Notes under the pieces: model-generated
Databases searched by the model: none
Seen by the model: only the letters and a program-made list of their open reading frames with translations
What the model was told of the DNA's origin: nothing
Source of the DNA: Candidatus Aramenus sulfurataquae
GTDB taxonomy: Archaea > Thermoproteota > Thermoprotei_A > Sulfolobales > Sulfolobaceae
Direction: 5' to 3'
DNA length: 64,000 nt
Assembly (NCBI GenBank): GCA_000565255.1
Contig: ASRH01000007.1
Coordinates: 1-64,000, forward strand
Position numbers and translations under genes: made by a program
Shown here: positions 54,315 through 63,047 of the stretch, piece by piece
Position numbering within the stretch: the stretch's first letter is position 1
Layout: every line of letters starts with the position of its first letter

Positions 54315-54678
54315 TTACTTGACTATAGATACTATCCTCTTAAACGCGTTGTCTAGTTCCTTCCAGATGTTCTCGGCCTCCACTTTCTCATGACCTCCAA
54401 CATGCGGTAGTACTCAACGTATGTCCCATCGTTGTTCTCAAACGCGTGTATCTTCAGTGGACTCTCTATGCCTGCCCTCAAGTTCCTGGAGAAGAGCTTG
54501 AATGTATAGCCCGGTCTAAATACGTCAATGTGTAGTTCTCCATTGTTTTGAAGTCAGCCCTCCTCAGGTTCTCTTGGGCGTTCACCCTTGAGATTATCTT
54601 CATGTCGTTGGAAATTACGGACCCCTCGAGCATCTTTAACGTAGTCTCAAAGTCGCACTTAGACTTGAAGGCCTTCAT
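54315..54678 (-). pseudogene. DUF302-like pseudogene
   Basis: Between 54678 (ATG) and a TAA at 54315, three overlapping frames give one protein if two frameshifts are allowed: first FETTLKMLEGSVISNDMK and SRVNAQENLRRADFK; then IDVFRPGYTFKLFSRN and ESPLKIHAFENNDGTYVEYY; then GGHEKVEAENIWKELD and NAFKRIVSIVK. The middle part resembles DUF302 (a final strand with a PLK-x-HAFE-like turn). The family assignment is moderate; the decay is clear. Confidence 0.65.
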
Positions 54679-54880
54679 AGGAAATTGAAAGCCTCAGTAC
54701 ATTTAAATAGTATTCCCAAATCGTCCGTCTAATTAAACGTATGCAGTTTTTAACTGTTGCTCAGTTCCCTGAGCTCACTTTGCGTTAGGTGTTTTTTGCA
54801 GGGAAGGGATTCTGGCTCTGACGTGACGGGTTCAGCAGAGGATGGAACATTTATATTTATCATGGAGGTATTATTCTTAG
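54679..54880. other. intergenic region with promoter of coiled-coil gene
   Basis: 202 bases without a supported gene. A TATA region CATTTATATTTAT (54849-54861) lies about 26-28 bases before ATG 54881. The rest contains only a 15-codon ORF, not considered coding. Confidence 0.4.
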
Positions 54881-56194
54881 ATGAAGACAATCATATTACC
54901 CCTAGTAGTAGACGAGAACGGAGTCCCCTTACCCAAAGAGAAACAGCTGGCCATTTCGTTAGTCAGGGGTACTGGAAAAGGGTACAGGGCAAAGGTAATA
55001 GACATAGTGGGTTGGCCGTTCTTGGCCTATAGAATCCAAGACGGAGGTTATGTAGTGTTTGACGAGACTGCCCAAATATCCACCGAAGTACAGCTTAACA
55101 TACTCCAAGATTACGACCGGATACTCTCAGTCCTTGACTCCCTTAAGGAGGAAAAGGACATTCTAGATTACATAAACTCTGTGAACTGGGGAGAGTCTAA
55201 GGGCTTCTCAAGCATAAACCTAAAGGGCATAGTGAGCCAAAACATGAAAGACGTCTTTAAGTACGGAGCCTCAGACATACCTTTGAGGGTCTTGGACAGG
55301 AAGCTTAAGGACGTGGAAGTGAGGCTCTTGCTGTCGGATTGGGAGGGGACAAAGGAAAAGGTTAAGGCTAACCTCGCCATGATAGACAGGGTACTTGAGA
55401 GAATAGTGACAACCTTGACCATATGGAAGGGAAAAAGGGCAGAGGAGAAGAAGCAAATCCAAGAGGAGTACGACAAAAGGATAGCGGAGGCAAAGGATAG
55501 GCTAGAAAAGGAAGTGGTGGAGGTCAAGAAGGAAGTTGAGGGCGAGGTAAAGAGCTTGAGCTCCCAGCTATACTCAAAGATGGCCGATATAGAAGTCCTC
55601 CTGGCAAAGGCGGAGATAGACTACACTGCAGGTCACATACCTAACATAAACAGCGTTGCCTCAATAAAGGCAAATTACTTAAACGAGATATCGGGAAAGC
55701 TGGACGAGGTAAAGGCGAAGTACAAGCAGAAGATCTTCTCAATAGTCAACGAGATAGAGTCCTTAAACCAGGCTAAGCAAAAGGCTTTAGCTGAAATTGA
55801 TGCGAAAATAAAAACCATAGAAGAGGCTGAGCAAAGGGTCAGAGCCCAGTTTAACGAGCTGAAGAACAGGGAAATGGCTACGATGGAGAAGCTCTCCTCC
55901 CTTTCGCAGTACCTCTCTACAGTGGAGGAAGTGGTGGAGTTTGTGGTGCCCTTCATGATCATCGATAACTCTTACCTCTCTATCCAGACGTATAAGGGCG
56001 TTAAGAAGTCCCTGTTCGGCTTCCTCAAGAAGGACCCTTCAGAAATCTCGACCCCCATTAACGTTAACATAAGACCAAACGTGACGCCAGTGGACACGCT
56101 AAGGAACTACAAGGACTTAGTGGAGGATGGACTTAGGCAACTTTACGAGGAAGGATGGAACGTCAGGAGGAACTTGAGCGATTACTACCAGTGA
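54881..56194 (+). CDS. coiled-coil protein of unknown function
   Basis: A 437-residue protein with a beta-rich N-terminal domain (1-75), a mixed segment, long coiled coil (about 135-245 and 255-345) and a C-terminal alpha/beta part (350-437). No P-loop, so it is not an SMC or Rad50 ATPase. It starts 28 bases after a TATA box and is followed after 45 bases by an SF2 helicase gene in the same direction, so they are likely one operon. A structural or DNA-tethering role is inferred from the coiled coil only. Confidence 0.75.
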   Translation: MKTIILPLVVDENGVPLPKEKQLAISLVRGTGKGYRAKVIDIVGWPFLAYRIQDGGYVVFDETAQISTEVQLNILQDYDRILSVLDSLKEEKDILDYINSVNWGESKGFSSINLKGIVSQNMKDVFKYGASDIPLRVLDRKLKDVEVRLLLSDWEGTKEKVKANLAMIDRVLERIVTTLTIWKGKRAEEKKQIQEEYDKRIAEAKDRLEKEVVEVKKEVEGEVKSLSSQLYSKMADIEVLLAKAEIDYTAGHIPNINSVASIKANYLNEISGKLDEVKAKYKQKIFSIVNEIESLNQAKQKALAEIDAKIKTIEEAEQRVRAQFNELKNREMATMEKLSSLSQYLSTVEEVVEFVVPFMIIDNSYLSIQTYKGVKKSLFGFLKKDPSEISTPINVNIRPNVTPVDTLRNYKDLVEDGLRQLYEEGWNVRRNLSDYYQ

Positions 56195-56239
56195 GCCCCA
56201 CAAAACCTATATTTTGTCTATTAGTAGCCTTTTTGAGAA

Positions 56240-58228
56240 ATGGAGTTTTCCGAGTTTAACGAACGCCTTAAGAAGAGCTTAGGCTTCTCGATGTTTCCCT
56301 ATCAAGAGTACGTTAGCAGGGACTTAATAAGAGCGCTAGAGCTGAACTACAAGTTCGTAATTGTTTCCATGCCCACTGGGAGCGGTAAGACAGTAGTGGA
56401 GCTGTTCATGGTCTACTACCTCTTGAAGAGGGGCTTCAAGAACGCCACCGTTATGGAACCCACGAGGATCCTCTGCGACCAGATGTACCGCCAGTTCTGG
56501 AAGGCCGTGTTCGACGACGTTGGCGAGGAGTACGAGGGGGAGTGTGACGCTTTCAACGAGGGGAAGAGCGTAGTAGTCTCGACCCCATTTACCGCCAACA
56601 AGTGCAACGCAAAGGCAGACGTCGTAATCCTCGACGAGGTACATCACGCCTTCGGAGACCCTAGGTACACCGAAGCTTTAATAAACGCAACGCCCAAGGT
56701 GGTGTTGGGCTTTACCGCCCTGTTGCCTAGTTACAAGAAGTACAAGCTAGACCCTAGGATCTCCTCTTTTTTAGGTGACCCAGTGACAATGAACTACGAC
56801 TTTAGGACGCTGGCAAAAGTGGACCCCTCGTTTAAGCCCCCAAAGGCTATTGCTGACCTCTTCGACGCAGAAATGGACTCCCTAGAGAACAACGTCTTCG
56901 AGGTCTTCTTTAGGGGGAAGGTAAAGGGGAATAGGGAGACTGCAAAGTTTCTGGAGTACACTTTGTACAGCTACGGCAAGGTAGCGTTTTGCGAGAGCCT
57001 CGAGAGGCTCAGGGACAAGGTGCAGGACGACCACTCCTTCTTCGTGCTCTGCGACTCGGAGGGCTTCAGTCACAAGGCGAGGACGCTCCAGGAGGTATTT
57101 TCCATTTACAAAGTGGAGGACTACAAGCCAGTATTGGTCTTCACTTCCAGGAAGTCAACGGCTTACGAGTTCGAGAAGGCGATAAAGCAGGTGGCGAAAG
57201 CGAGGGTGGAGGTGCTCACTGGTGACTTGACCAAGGAAGAGAGGCAGAGTCTAGTTGAAGAGGCGAAGAAGGGGGAGGTTGACGTTATAGTCTCCACGCT
57301 TGTTGGGGAGGAAGGGATTGACATACCTGAGGCGAAGCTCTTAGTCATGACCGACGTGCCCCAGAGCCCACTGAGGTTTTACCAGAGGCTCGGCAGGCTA
57401 ATAAGGAACAAGAGGGAGGAGGAGCAGAAGTACTTAGTAGTTAGTTTAACCCCAAAGACCCCTGAATACGATAACTTGGACGACGCTCTGAGGAACCTTT
57501 ACGCAGAGGGCGTAGACGTGTCCTACATCCTCGAGAAGAAGGAGGACAAGGGGCCCACGGCCAGGGTACTGGACGCCTTGAGGGAACAAGGGAGTACTTT
57601 GGTGCCATTTGAGAGCCTTGACGAGGAGGTCAAGCTACAGGCTGACGGCGACGAGGACAAGTTCCTCTTCAACCTCTTGACCTCCACAGTGTCGGGGAAA
57701 GAGGGGAGCTTCACCACATACGTGGAAAAGGCAATGAGAGACGGGAAAGTCCTTTACATCTATGACGTGGAGGAGATGGGGAAAGTCTTGTTTAAAGTAC
57801 TGTTAGGAAAGTACTGCTCTCTCTGCTACGGTGAGAAGTGTAAGAGGCTTTGCAACGATTGGCTGATAAAGATAGGCTTTCTCAAGAACGTTAAGCTGGA
57901 GAAAAAGAGCCTCCTTAGGCACTACATGAGGCTCTTCTCAAGGGAGAACTTACAGAAGGTGGAGGAGGAACTTAGGGAGGAGGTGGAGAAGGCTAAATCA
58001 GCGTTGGAAGGCCTCGACTACTCGCTGTCAGTGACCGAGACTTCAAATAAGACCTTTACCTCCCTAGTGGAGACATTGAACTTTAACGTGAGCCTCGAGG
58101 GAATGACTATCTATCCCAAGGTGTCCATATCGTTCTACAACATGAAGGAGAGTGGACTGGCAAAGCTGAACGCCCTGGCCATAGGCTACAAGGCCCTGTC
58201 TAATTTACGCTCCTCTATCTCGGAATAG
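56240..58228 (+). CDS. SF2 helicase with Hef-like core and four-Cys cluster
   Basis: A 662-residue helicase: Walker A MPTGSGKT at 44-51, DEVHH at 132-136 (motif II), GFTA (motif III-like) near 157, a VEVLTGD/VSTLVGEEGIDIPEA region near 323-365, and QRLGRLIR at 382-389 (motif VI). The order resembles Hef/FANCM-like helicases. The C-terminal part has C526, C529, C534 and C538 in a CX2CX4CX3C cluster, which may hold zinc or iron-sulfur. Forms a probable operon with the coiled-coil gene upstream. Confidence 0.85.
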   Translation: MEFSEFNERLKKSLGFSMFPYQEYVSRDLIRALELNYKFVIVSMPTGSGKTVVELFMVYYLLKRGFKNATVMEPTRILCDQMYRQFWKAVFDDVGEEYEGECDAFNEGKSVVVSTPFTANKCNAKADVVILDEVHHAFGDPRYTEALINATPKVVLGFTALLPSYKKYKLDPRISSFLGDPVTMNYDFRTLAKVDPSFKPPKAIADLFDAEMDSLENNVFEVFFRGKVKGNRETAKFLEYTLYSYGKVAFCESLERLRDKVQDDHSFFVLCDSEGFSHKARTLQEVFSIYKVEDYKPVLVFTSRKSTAYEFEKAIKQVAKARVEVLTGDLTKEERQSLVEEAKKGEVDVIVSTLVGEEGIDIPEAKLLVMTDVPQSPLRFYQRLGRLIRNKREEEQKYLVVSLTPKTPEYDNLDDALRNLYAEGVDVSYILEKKEDKGPTARVLDALREQGSTLVPFESLDEEVKLQADGDEDKFLFNLLTSTVSGKEGSFTTYVEKAMRDGKVLYIYDVEEMGKVLFKVLLGKYCSLCYGEKCKRLCNDWLIKIGFLKNVKLEKKSLLRHYMRLFSRENLQKVEEELREEVEKAKSALEGLDYSLSVTETSNKTFTSLVETLNFNVSLEGMTIYPKVSISFYNMKESGLAKLNALAIGYKALSNLRSSISE

Positions 58229-58261
58229 ATTTTTTACTAGGGGTTTGTTCTAACATTAACC

Positions 58262-58777
58262 ATGAACGGTAACCTAGTATTCCTGGGGATCGTCCTGCTA
58301 ATTGCTGGAGCAGTCCTCTACTTCTACTACGCTCCCCACATCTACTACGAAGAAGTAGTGTCTGAGGTGAAACAACAGCAGTTCTACGGCTACAACGGCT
58401 ACTTGTTGCCAGAGGGACAAAACTTCACGATAAGCTTTTCCTCCACGCACTCGCTTACGTTAATAGCCTTTAACACTTCTCCTTCAGTAAAGGTAGTTTA
58501 CCCCGCGCCCCTTTACTCGACTTCAGAAACGATACTTGACAAGAAATCGAAGGTCATCGTGGAGTCCGGGAGCGGGAAGGTGATTTTCATTAACAACTCG
58601 TCTGGTCCAGCGGAGTTAAACTACTTGGAGAGGTCTATTCCCACGCCCAGTACAGTGTATTACTCAACAGCGGAAGTCCTCTTTGCCTTTGGGGCAATAA
58701 GCATCGTGGCAGGCTACCTGCAAAGGGGAAGTACCAAGGGTAAGGGCGCTAAGCCAAAGAGATCTAACTCTAAATAA
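58262..58777 (+). CDS. membrane protein with external beta domain
   Basis: A 171-residue protein. Helix 1 lies at 5-24, an outside domain (25-135) contains Asn-x-Ser/Thr sequons and beta-strands, and helix 2 is at about 138-160 with a basic tail. It starts 33 bases after the helicase stop. The eight final bases overlap a convergent gene. Function unknown; a link to the helicase is not implied by sequence. Confidence 0.6.
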   Translation: MNGNLVFLGIVLLIAGAVLYFYYAPHIYYEEVVSEVKQQQFYGYNGYLLPEGQNFTISFSSTHSLTLIAFNTSPSVKVVYPAPLYSTSETILDKKSKVIVESGSGKVIFINNSSGPAELNYLERSIPTPSTVYYSTAEVLFAFGAISIVAGYLQRGSTKGKGAKPKRSNSK

Positions 58778-59780
58778 CCACCTCATACCTTCCCCTTGAG
58801 CTCTTCAAGAGGAGAACAGTTGGCTTCTGTAGTCTGAGCTCGAACTCGTGGGATCCCATCTTTAGCTTCATCCCCTTTCCCATGGAGAGTACCGTCACGT
58901 TCTTGTCCTCAAACTTGTCTAGGAGGACGCCGTGAAAGGACACGCTGTATTTCCCCAGCTTTACCTCCTGCTCCTTGTTCTTGGACTTGACGAATTCCTT
59001 GAATTCCTCCATCCTCTCCCTAACCTTAATTGCCCTCACCTTTACCAACAACGCTGTTACATCTATTGGCTCCCTCATCTCCTCTTCTACGTGCTCCTCA
59101 TCTTCTGATATCCTCTCCTCCATCTCGTACTTTATGGGCTTTCCCTTCCTCAGTTCTACGTTATACTTTGACGCTATGGAGATTATCTTGTTCTCAATTT
59201 GCCTATACACCCTTTCAAGCTCTTCGTTCTCCTCGATGGCTCTGTCCCTAACGTTGTTTGCCAAACTGTAAACAGAGGAGAGGAGGCTTAGCTCCTCCAA
59301 ATCCTTGTCCCTCAAGGTGGAGGTAAACTCCAAGTAGGGGTTAACAAAGCGCTCAACGCCCTCGCTTGTGGCGTAATCTTTGGCCTCGTAGTTCTTTAAC
59401 TCCTCTTCGAGGAAGTCGTCCACGTCCCTTTCGTCTTTTAGGACTCTGAGTACCTCCACGGTCAAGTCTGGGTAGTAGATTCTCTTCCCCTCCTCCACCT
59501 TGTACTCCTCTGAAAAGAGGTAGTCGAAGCCTAGGCACTTCCTTAAGTCCTTCCCCAGCTTGACGCAGTCCTTCTCTACCTCCTTCACGAAGCCCTTTCC
59601 CTCGAACCCTACAACGAAGTCAAAGCTCGGGTCCTTTGTCTCCACATACGTGAACTTATCCATTGGGAAGGAGTTCTCCTTGATTGAGAGAACGAGTGAG
59701 TACTTGAAGAAGTGCGACAGGTCGAAGAAACATTCCTCCCTAGACGGCAACAAAGAGAGGATGGAAGTTCTGCAGTCCAT
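58770..59780 (-). CDS. hypothetical protein, lipoyl-carrier operon
   Basis: A 336-residue soluble protein. The N-terminal half is mixed alpha/beta with three Cys before residue 85; the middle is helical and charged (about 175-265), and the C-terminal 70 residues are beta-rich. No domain was recognised. It is the third gene after a lipoyl carrier and the 99-residue protein (six-base gap), so it is probably expressed with them. Confidence 0.65.
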   Translation of the reverse strand: MDCRTSILSLLPSREECFFDLSHFFKYSLVLSIKENSFPMDKFTYVETKDPSFDFVVGFEGKGFVKEVEKDCVKLGKDLRKCLGFDYLFSEEYKVEEGKRIYYPDLTVEVLRVLKDERDVDDFLEEELKNYEAKDYATSEGVERFVNPYLEFTSTLRDKDLEELSLLSSVYSLANNVRDRAIEENEELERVYRQIENKIISIASKYNVELRKGKPIKYEMEERISEDEEHVEEEMREPIDVTALLVKVRAIKVRERMEEFKEFVKSKNKEQEVKLGKYSVSFHGVLLDKFEDKNVTVLSMGKGMKLKMGSHEFELRLQKPTVLLLKSSRGRYEVVI

Positions 59781-59787
59781 AAACGTA

Positions 59788-60087
59788 TTAAGCGTCGAGC
59801 TTATTTAAGTCCATCGACATCCTCTGCACCTCTGCAGACGCAAGGACGTCGAGGACTTTCCTCAAGTAGGCCTTAACAAAGTAGACTACCTTGTACTTCC
59901 TGAATACTTCCTCGTCTTCCAAGATCCTCTTCAAGTAGTCTTCTGGGTCAAACCACTTCACCTTGTACTCCTTTCCCTCAACGCACGCCTTGTCTGCGCA
60001 CTTCCCTTTCTTGACCATCAAGATCTCGTCGCCGTTGATTCCAGCTAGCATTACCTCCCATCTGCCCACGTCCTCAACTACCTTCAT
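59788..60087 (-). CDS. hypothetical protein, lipoyl-carrier operon
   Basis: About 99 residues from ATG 60087; GTG 60090 and 60093 are alternatives. It lies 10 bases behind the lipoyl-carrier stop with a GGAAG ribosome site in between. Contains a KKGKCADKACVEGK segment with two Cys separated by four residues and a following Trp-Phe-Asp-Pro motif, so a metal or redox site is possible. Family unknown. Confidence 0.6.
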   Translation of the reverse strand: MKVVEDVGRWEVMLAGINGDEILMVKKGKCADKACVEGKEYKVKWFDPEDYLKRILEDEEVFRKYKVVYFVKAYLRKVLDVLASAEVQRMSMDLNKLDA

Positions 60088-60097
60088 CACCACTTCC

Positions 60098-60508
60098 TTA
60101 TCTTGCAACCCTCTCCACCTCCTCCCTGAACTTATCCTCAACCTCCTTGAGGGTCTTGAACTCCTTGTGGAACTTCGTCACCTTTATTCTAACTATCCAC
60201 GCCTCGTATGGCCTCTCGTTTATTAGGGAGGGGTTCTCCACTACCTCCTTGTTGACTTTCACTACTCTGCCCTCCACAGGCAGGCGGAACTTCCCCACCC
60301 ACTTTGGACTCTCTATGGAAAAGATGGTGGATCTAGGGTTTACCTCTTCCCCTTCCTCCTTGACTGATATCTGGAAGATCTTTCCAGCCATGTATTGACC
60401 CAAACTGGTTATGCCCACCAGAATCTCGTCTCCTTCCTTCTTTATCCACACGTGCTTTTCCTCGTCGTACAAGAGGTCGTCTGGAAACTCAAAGTCCAAA
60501 ATTTTCAT
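60098..60508 (-). CDS. lipoyl-carrier protein (GcvH-like), second copy
   Basis: A 136-residue GcvH-fold protein starting at ATG 60508, 27 bases after a TATA box; GTG 60517 is rejected. The lipoylated lysine is K69 in IESPKWVGKFRLP. It differs from the copy at 22603 (ESGKW) and from classic ESVKA. The genes behind it are unknown proteins, and lplA and lipS-type genes lie about 650 bases away divergently. Client enzyme unknown. Confidence 0.85.
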   Translation of the reverse strand: MKILDFEFPDDLLYDEEKHVWIKKEGDEILVGITSLGQYMAGKIFQISVKEEGEEVNPRSTIFSIESPKWVGKFRLPVEGRVVKVNKEVVENPSLINERPYEAWIVRIKVTKFHKEFKTLKEVEDKFREEVERVAR

Positions 60509-60530
60509 GATTATCACTGATTTGTTAAAA

Positions 60531-60540
60531 CTTAAAAATC
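60531..60540. promoter_or_regulatory. bidirectional TATA element
   Basis: CTTAAAAATC reads as GATTTTTAAG on the other strand. Its centre is 26 bases before ATG 60561 (plus) and 27 before ATG 60508 (minus), so a single AT-rich element at 60531-60540 appears to serve both genes. Confidence 0.5.
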
Positions 60541-60560
60541 TTAATTTTAGAAGACAATCT

Positions 60561-61034
60561 ATGAAATACGCCGTCTGGCTTGACGGAGTCGTGCTTGACG
60601 TTGATTTGACAGACCAGCTTTACGAGATATATAAGGGGAAATCAGGGATTCAGTTGAAGTACACAGAAAAGGTACACGAAGACTGGTGGAGGTTTTACGA
60701 GAAGGTTAAGGGTAACGTAATTGTCCTCTCTCCCTACGACAAAGAGACCACAGAGAAGCTATTGTCCGCAATAGGGCTCAGGGAGGAGTTCACGTATAAC
60801 AAGGGGAAGACGAAGCCGAGCAGGGAAGCGATGAAAGACGTGAACGAGGACCCCCTAAACTTGGTGGTCATTGGTACCTCTCCCTTAGACCTCCTCTCGG
60901 CTAGGTTTTTTGACTCGAGGATAAAGGTCGTGTGCGTAAGCAGGTACAGGGACTGCTCCAAGTACTCCCCCTACCTTCAGGAGCCCAACTTGGACAAGGC
61001 CTATGAGAGCATGAGGAGGCTAAAGCTAATTTAG
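60561..61034 (+). CDS. HAD-like hypothetical protein
   Basis: About 157 residues from ATG 60561. The opening YAVWLDGVVLDVD has the Asp-x-x-x-Val/Asp arrangement of a haloacid dehalogenase nucleophile loop, and later NVIVLSPYDKE (motif II-like) and NLVVIGTSPLDLL fit the fold. It lacks a clear cap domain. Transcribed divergently from the second lipoyl carrier. Substrate unknown. Confidence 0.6.
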   Translation: MKYAVWLDGVVLDVDLTDQLYEIYKGKSGIQLKYTEKVHEDWWRFYEKVKGNVIVLSPYDKETTEKLLSAIGLREEFTYNKGKTKPSREAMKDVNEDPLNLVVIGTSPLDLLSARFFDSRIKVVCVSRYRDCSKYSPYLQEPNLDKAYESMRRLKLI

Positions 61035-61118
61035 CTAGTGAGGCGCGGTAAGAGACTGGGTTTACGGTAAATTAGATATTTAGATATATATGTTATCTAC
61101 AGATGTATTAGAACAATA

Positions 61119-61130
61119 ATTTTTATATAT
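61119..61130 (+). promoter_or_regulatory. TATA box of lipoate-ligase operon
   Basis: ATTTTTATATAT is centred about 27 bases before ATG 61153. The gap before it is AT-rich and holds no ORF. Confidence 0.55.
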
Positions 61131-61152
61131 TTGTTAACTTCATTTCCTTTTA

Positions 61153-62163
61153 ATGCAAACTTTTAGATTTTTAGTCGAGAGGGGCTCCCAGGCAAAAATA
61201 TTAGCGGGAGAGGAGGCACTCTTGGACTCAGTGTCGTCAGGGGCAGAACCAATTCTACGCTTTGTGATCTTTGATCCAACCGCAGTGCTCTTGGGCTATC
61301 ATCAAGCTGTAGACCTAGAGGTGAACTTGGAGGAGGTAAAGAAGAGGGGTTGGGAAGTAGGCAGGAGGCCCACTGGGGGAGGAACTATTATAATGGGTCC
61401 CTTCCAGCTGGGCTGGGAGATATACTTTAGGACAAAGGAGGACCCCATTCAGCTGGGGGCAAAAGGGGTAATAAACACCTTAAAGAAGTTGAACCTAGAC
61501 GCTAGGTTTAGGCCTAAGAACGACGTCGAGATAAACGGGAGGAAAATAAGCGGTATGGGGGCCTTCTCAATTGGCGACTTCGTTGCTGTGACTGGCACGA
61601 TTATCTTAGACTTTAACGTGGACGACATGGTAGCGACCCTCAAGCTCAGCTCAGAGAAGATGAAGGACAAGTTGGTTAAGGATTACAGGGAGAGAGTAAC
61701 GTGGGTAAACAGGGAGCTTAATACGCCAATAGAGATGTCCCAGCTCATTCCTCTAGCGAGGGAGGGCTTTGAGGAGGCCCTTGGTGTAAAGCTAGTTGAC
61801 GCCGATTACACCCCGCAGGAGAAGGAGGAAATAGAGAGGCTCACCTTGAAGTACGCCTCCCCGGAGTGGATCTTTAACGCAAGGCAGACCTTGAAGGGGG
61901 ATATAAGGCAGGCAGAGATGAAGTTCCCAGGAGGGCTGGTGAAGGTTCAAGCAAAGGTCACTGGAAGGATCATAGAGGCAGTGCTCATCACTGGGGACTT
62001 CTTTGTGGAGCCTAGGAGGGCGATCTACGACCTCGAGGCGAGGCTTAAGTGGAGCAAAGTGGAGGACGTGCCGAGGGAAGTAGAGGAGTGGTACAAGGGA
62101 GTCAAGATCCTTGGGATAACTAAGGACGACCTGGTTAAGGTGATAATGGAGGCAATAAAATGA
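61153..62163 (+). CDS. lipoate-protein ligase, long form, second copy
   Basis: A 336-residue lipoate ligase: RRPTGGGTII at 71-80 and catalytic K131 in NGRKISGMGA, with a C-terminal accessory domain after about residue 235. It parallels the ligase at 23048. Its stop overlaps the start of the following radical-SAM gene by four bases, and another radical-SAM gene follows, the arrangement expected for sLpl(AB)-LipS1-LipS2 lipoate assembly. Confidence 0.9.
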   Translation: MQTFRFLVERGSQAKILAGEEALLDSVSSGAEPILRFVIFDPTAVLLGYHQAVDLEVNLEEVKKRGWEVGRRPTGGGTIIMGPFQLGWEIYFRTKEDPIQLGAKGVINTLKKLNLDARFRPKNDVEINGRKISGMGAFSIGDFVAVTGTIILDFNVDDMVATLKLSSEKMKDKLVKDYRERVTWVNRELNTPIEMSQLIPLAREGFEEALGVKLVDADYTPQEKEEIERLTLKYASPEWIFNARQTLKGDIRQAEMKFPGGLVKVQAKVTGRIIEAVLITGDFFVEPRRAIYDLEARLKWSKVEDVPREVEEWYKGVKILGITKDDLVKVIMEAIK

Positions 62164-63047
62164 GGCCCATTTACTTCTACGCGCCTGCCTTAAAGAGGTA
62201 CGAGACCTCCTACATCTCGTCTGAGACGGGATGGAAGGCCATCTCAGTAACTGGGAACAGCTGTGCCTTCAATTGCTCTCACTGCGAGGGGAAGATCTTG
62301 AACACAATGGCTGATGGTTCAACTATGGAGAAGTTTGAAAAGGAGCTGGAGGAGGCGTCCAAGCTGGGGGGGATCATTCTCTCTGGAGGCTCCACGGCTA
62401 GGGGAGACGTTCCCATCTGGAAGTATACGGAAGTATTGAAGAGGTACAACAACATGACCATAATAGCCCACACGGGAGTGGTTAAAAGCGAGGATATTGC
62501 TAGGAAGTTTAAGGAGGCTGGGGTGAAGATAGCCCTCTTAGACATGGTGGGGGACGACAAGACCATAAAGGAGTTCCTAAGGCAACCATTCACCGTTGAA
62601 GATTACTTGAACTCATTCCGCTTCCTCAAGTCTCAAGGCATAAAGATAGTTCCTCACGTGATAATGGGCATGAGCCTAGAGGGAGAAGAGGGAGACCTTA
62701 GGACAATTGAGCTCTTAAAGGAGGTTAAGCCAGACGCCGTGATAATTGTAGGGCTCATGCCCCTCCTCAACAAGCCAATGAAAGTACCCTCTCCTTCCCA
62801 TCTTGTGAACGGGTTAAAGAAGGCAAGGGACCTCTTTGACGACGTGCCAATAATGCTTGGCTGTGCTAGGCCCAGGGGAACCAAGTATTTAGAGGTGGAG
62901 AGGTTTGCAGTTGACTACGACATCGACGGGATAGCCTTCCCAGAAGAGGAAACCATTGAGTACGCAATGGGAAGGAGGGAGGTAAAGTTAAGCAACGCCT
63001 GTTGTGGGAACGTAGTTTATGACTTCATTTCACGGGTGTCCACATGA
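62160..63047 (+). CDS. radical SAM lipoyl synthase component (LipS-type)
   Basis: A 295-residue radical-SAM protein. The cluster motif is CX3CX2C with C35, C39 and C42 (GNSCAFNCSHCEGK), and two further Cys lie near the end (NACCGN). In the two-protein archaeal lipoyl synthase, LipS1 and LipS2 insert sulfur into octanoyl groups bound to carrier proteins; its position right after the lipoate ligase fits. Which of the two it corresponds to is not resolved. ATGA overlap with the next gene. Confidence 0.82.
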   Translation: MRPIYFYAPALKRYETSYISSETGWKAISVTGNSCAFNCSHCEGKILNTMADGSTMEKFEKELEEASKLGGIILSGGSTARGDVPIWKYTEVLKRYNNMTIIAHTGVVKSEDIARKFKEAGVKIALLDMVGDDKTIKEFLRQPFTVEDYLNSFRFLKSQGIKIVPHVIMGMSLEGEEGDLRTIELLKEVKPDAVIIVGLMPLLNKPMKVPSPSHLVNGLKKARDLFDDVPIMLGCARPRGTKYLEVERFAVDYDIDGIAFPEEETIEYAMGRREVKLSNACCGNVVYDFISRVST

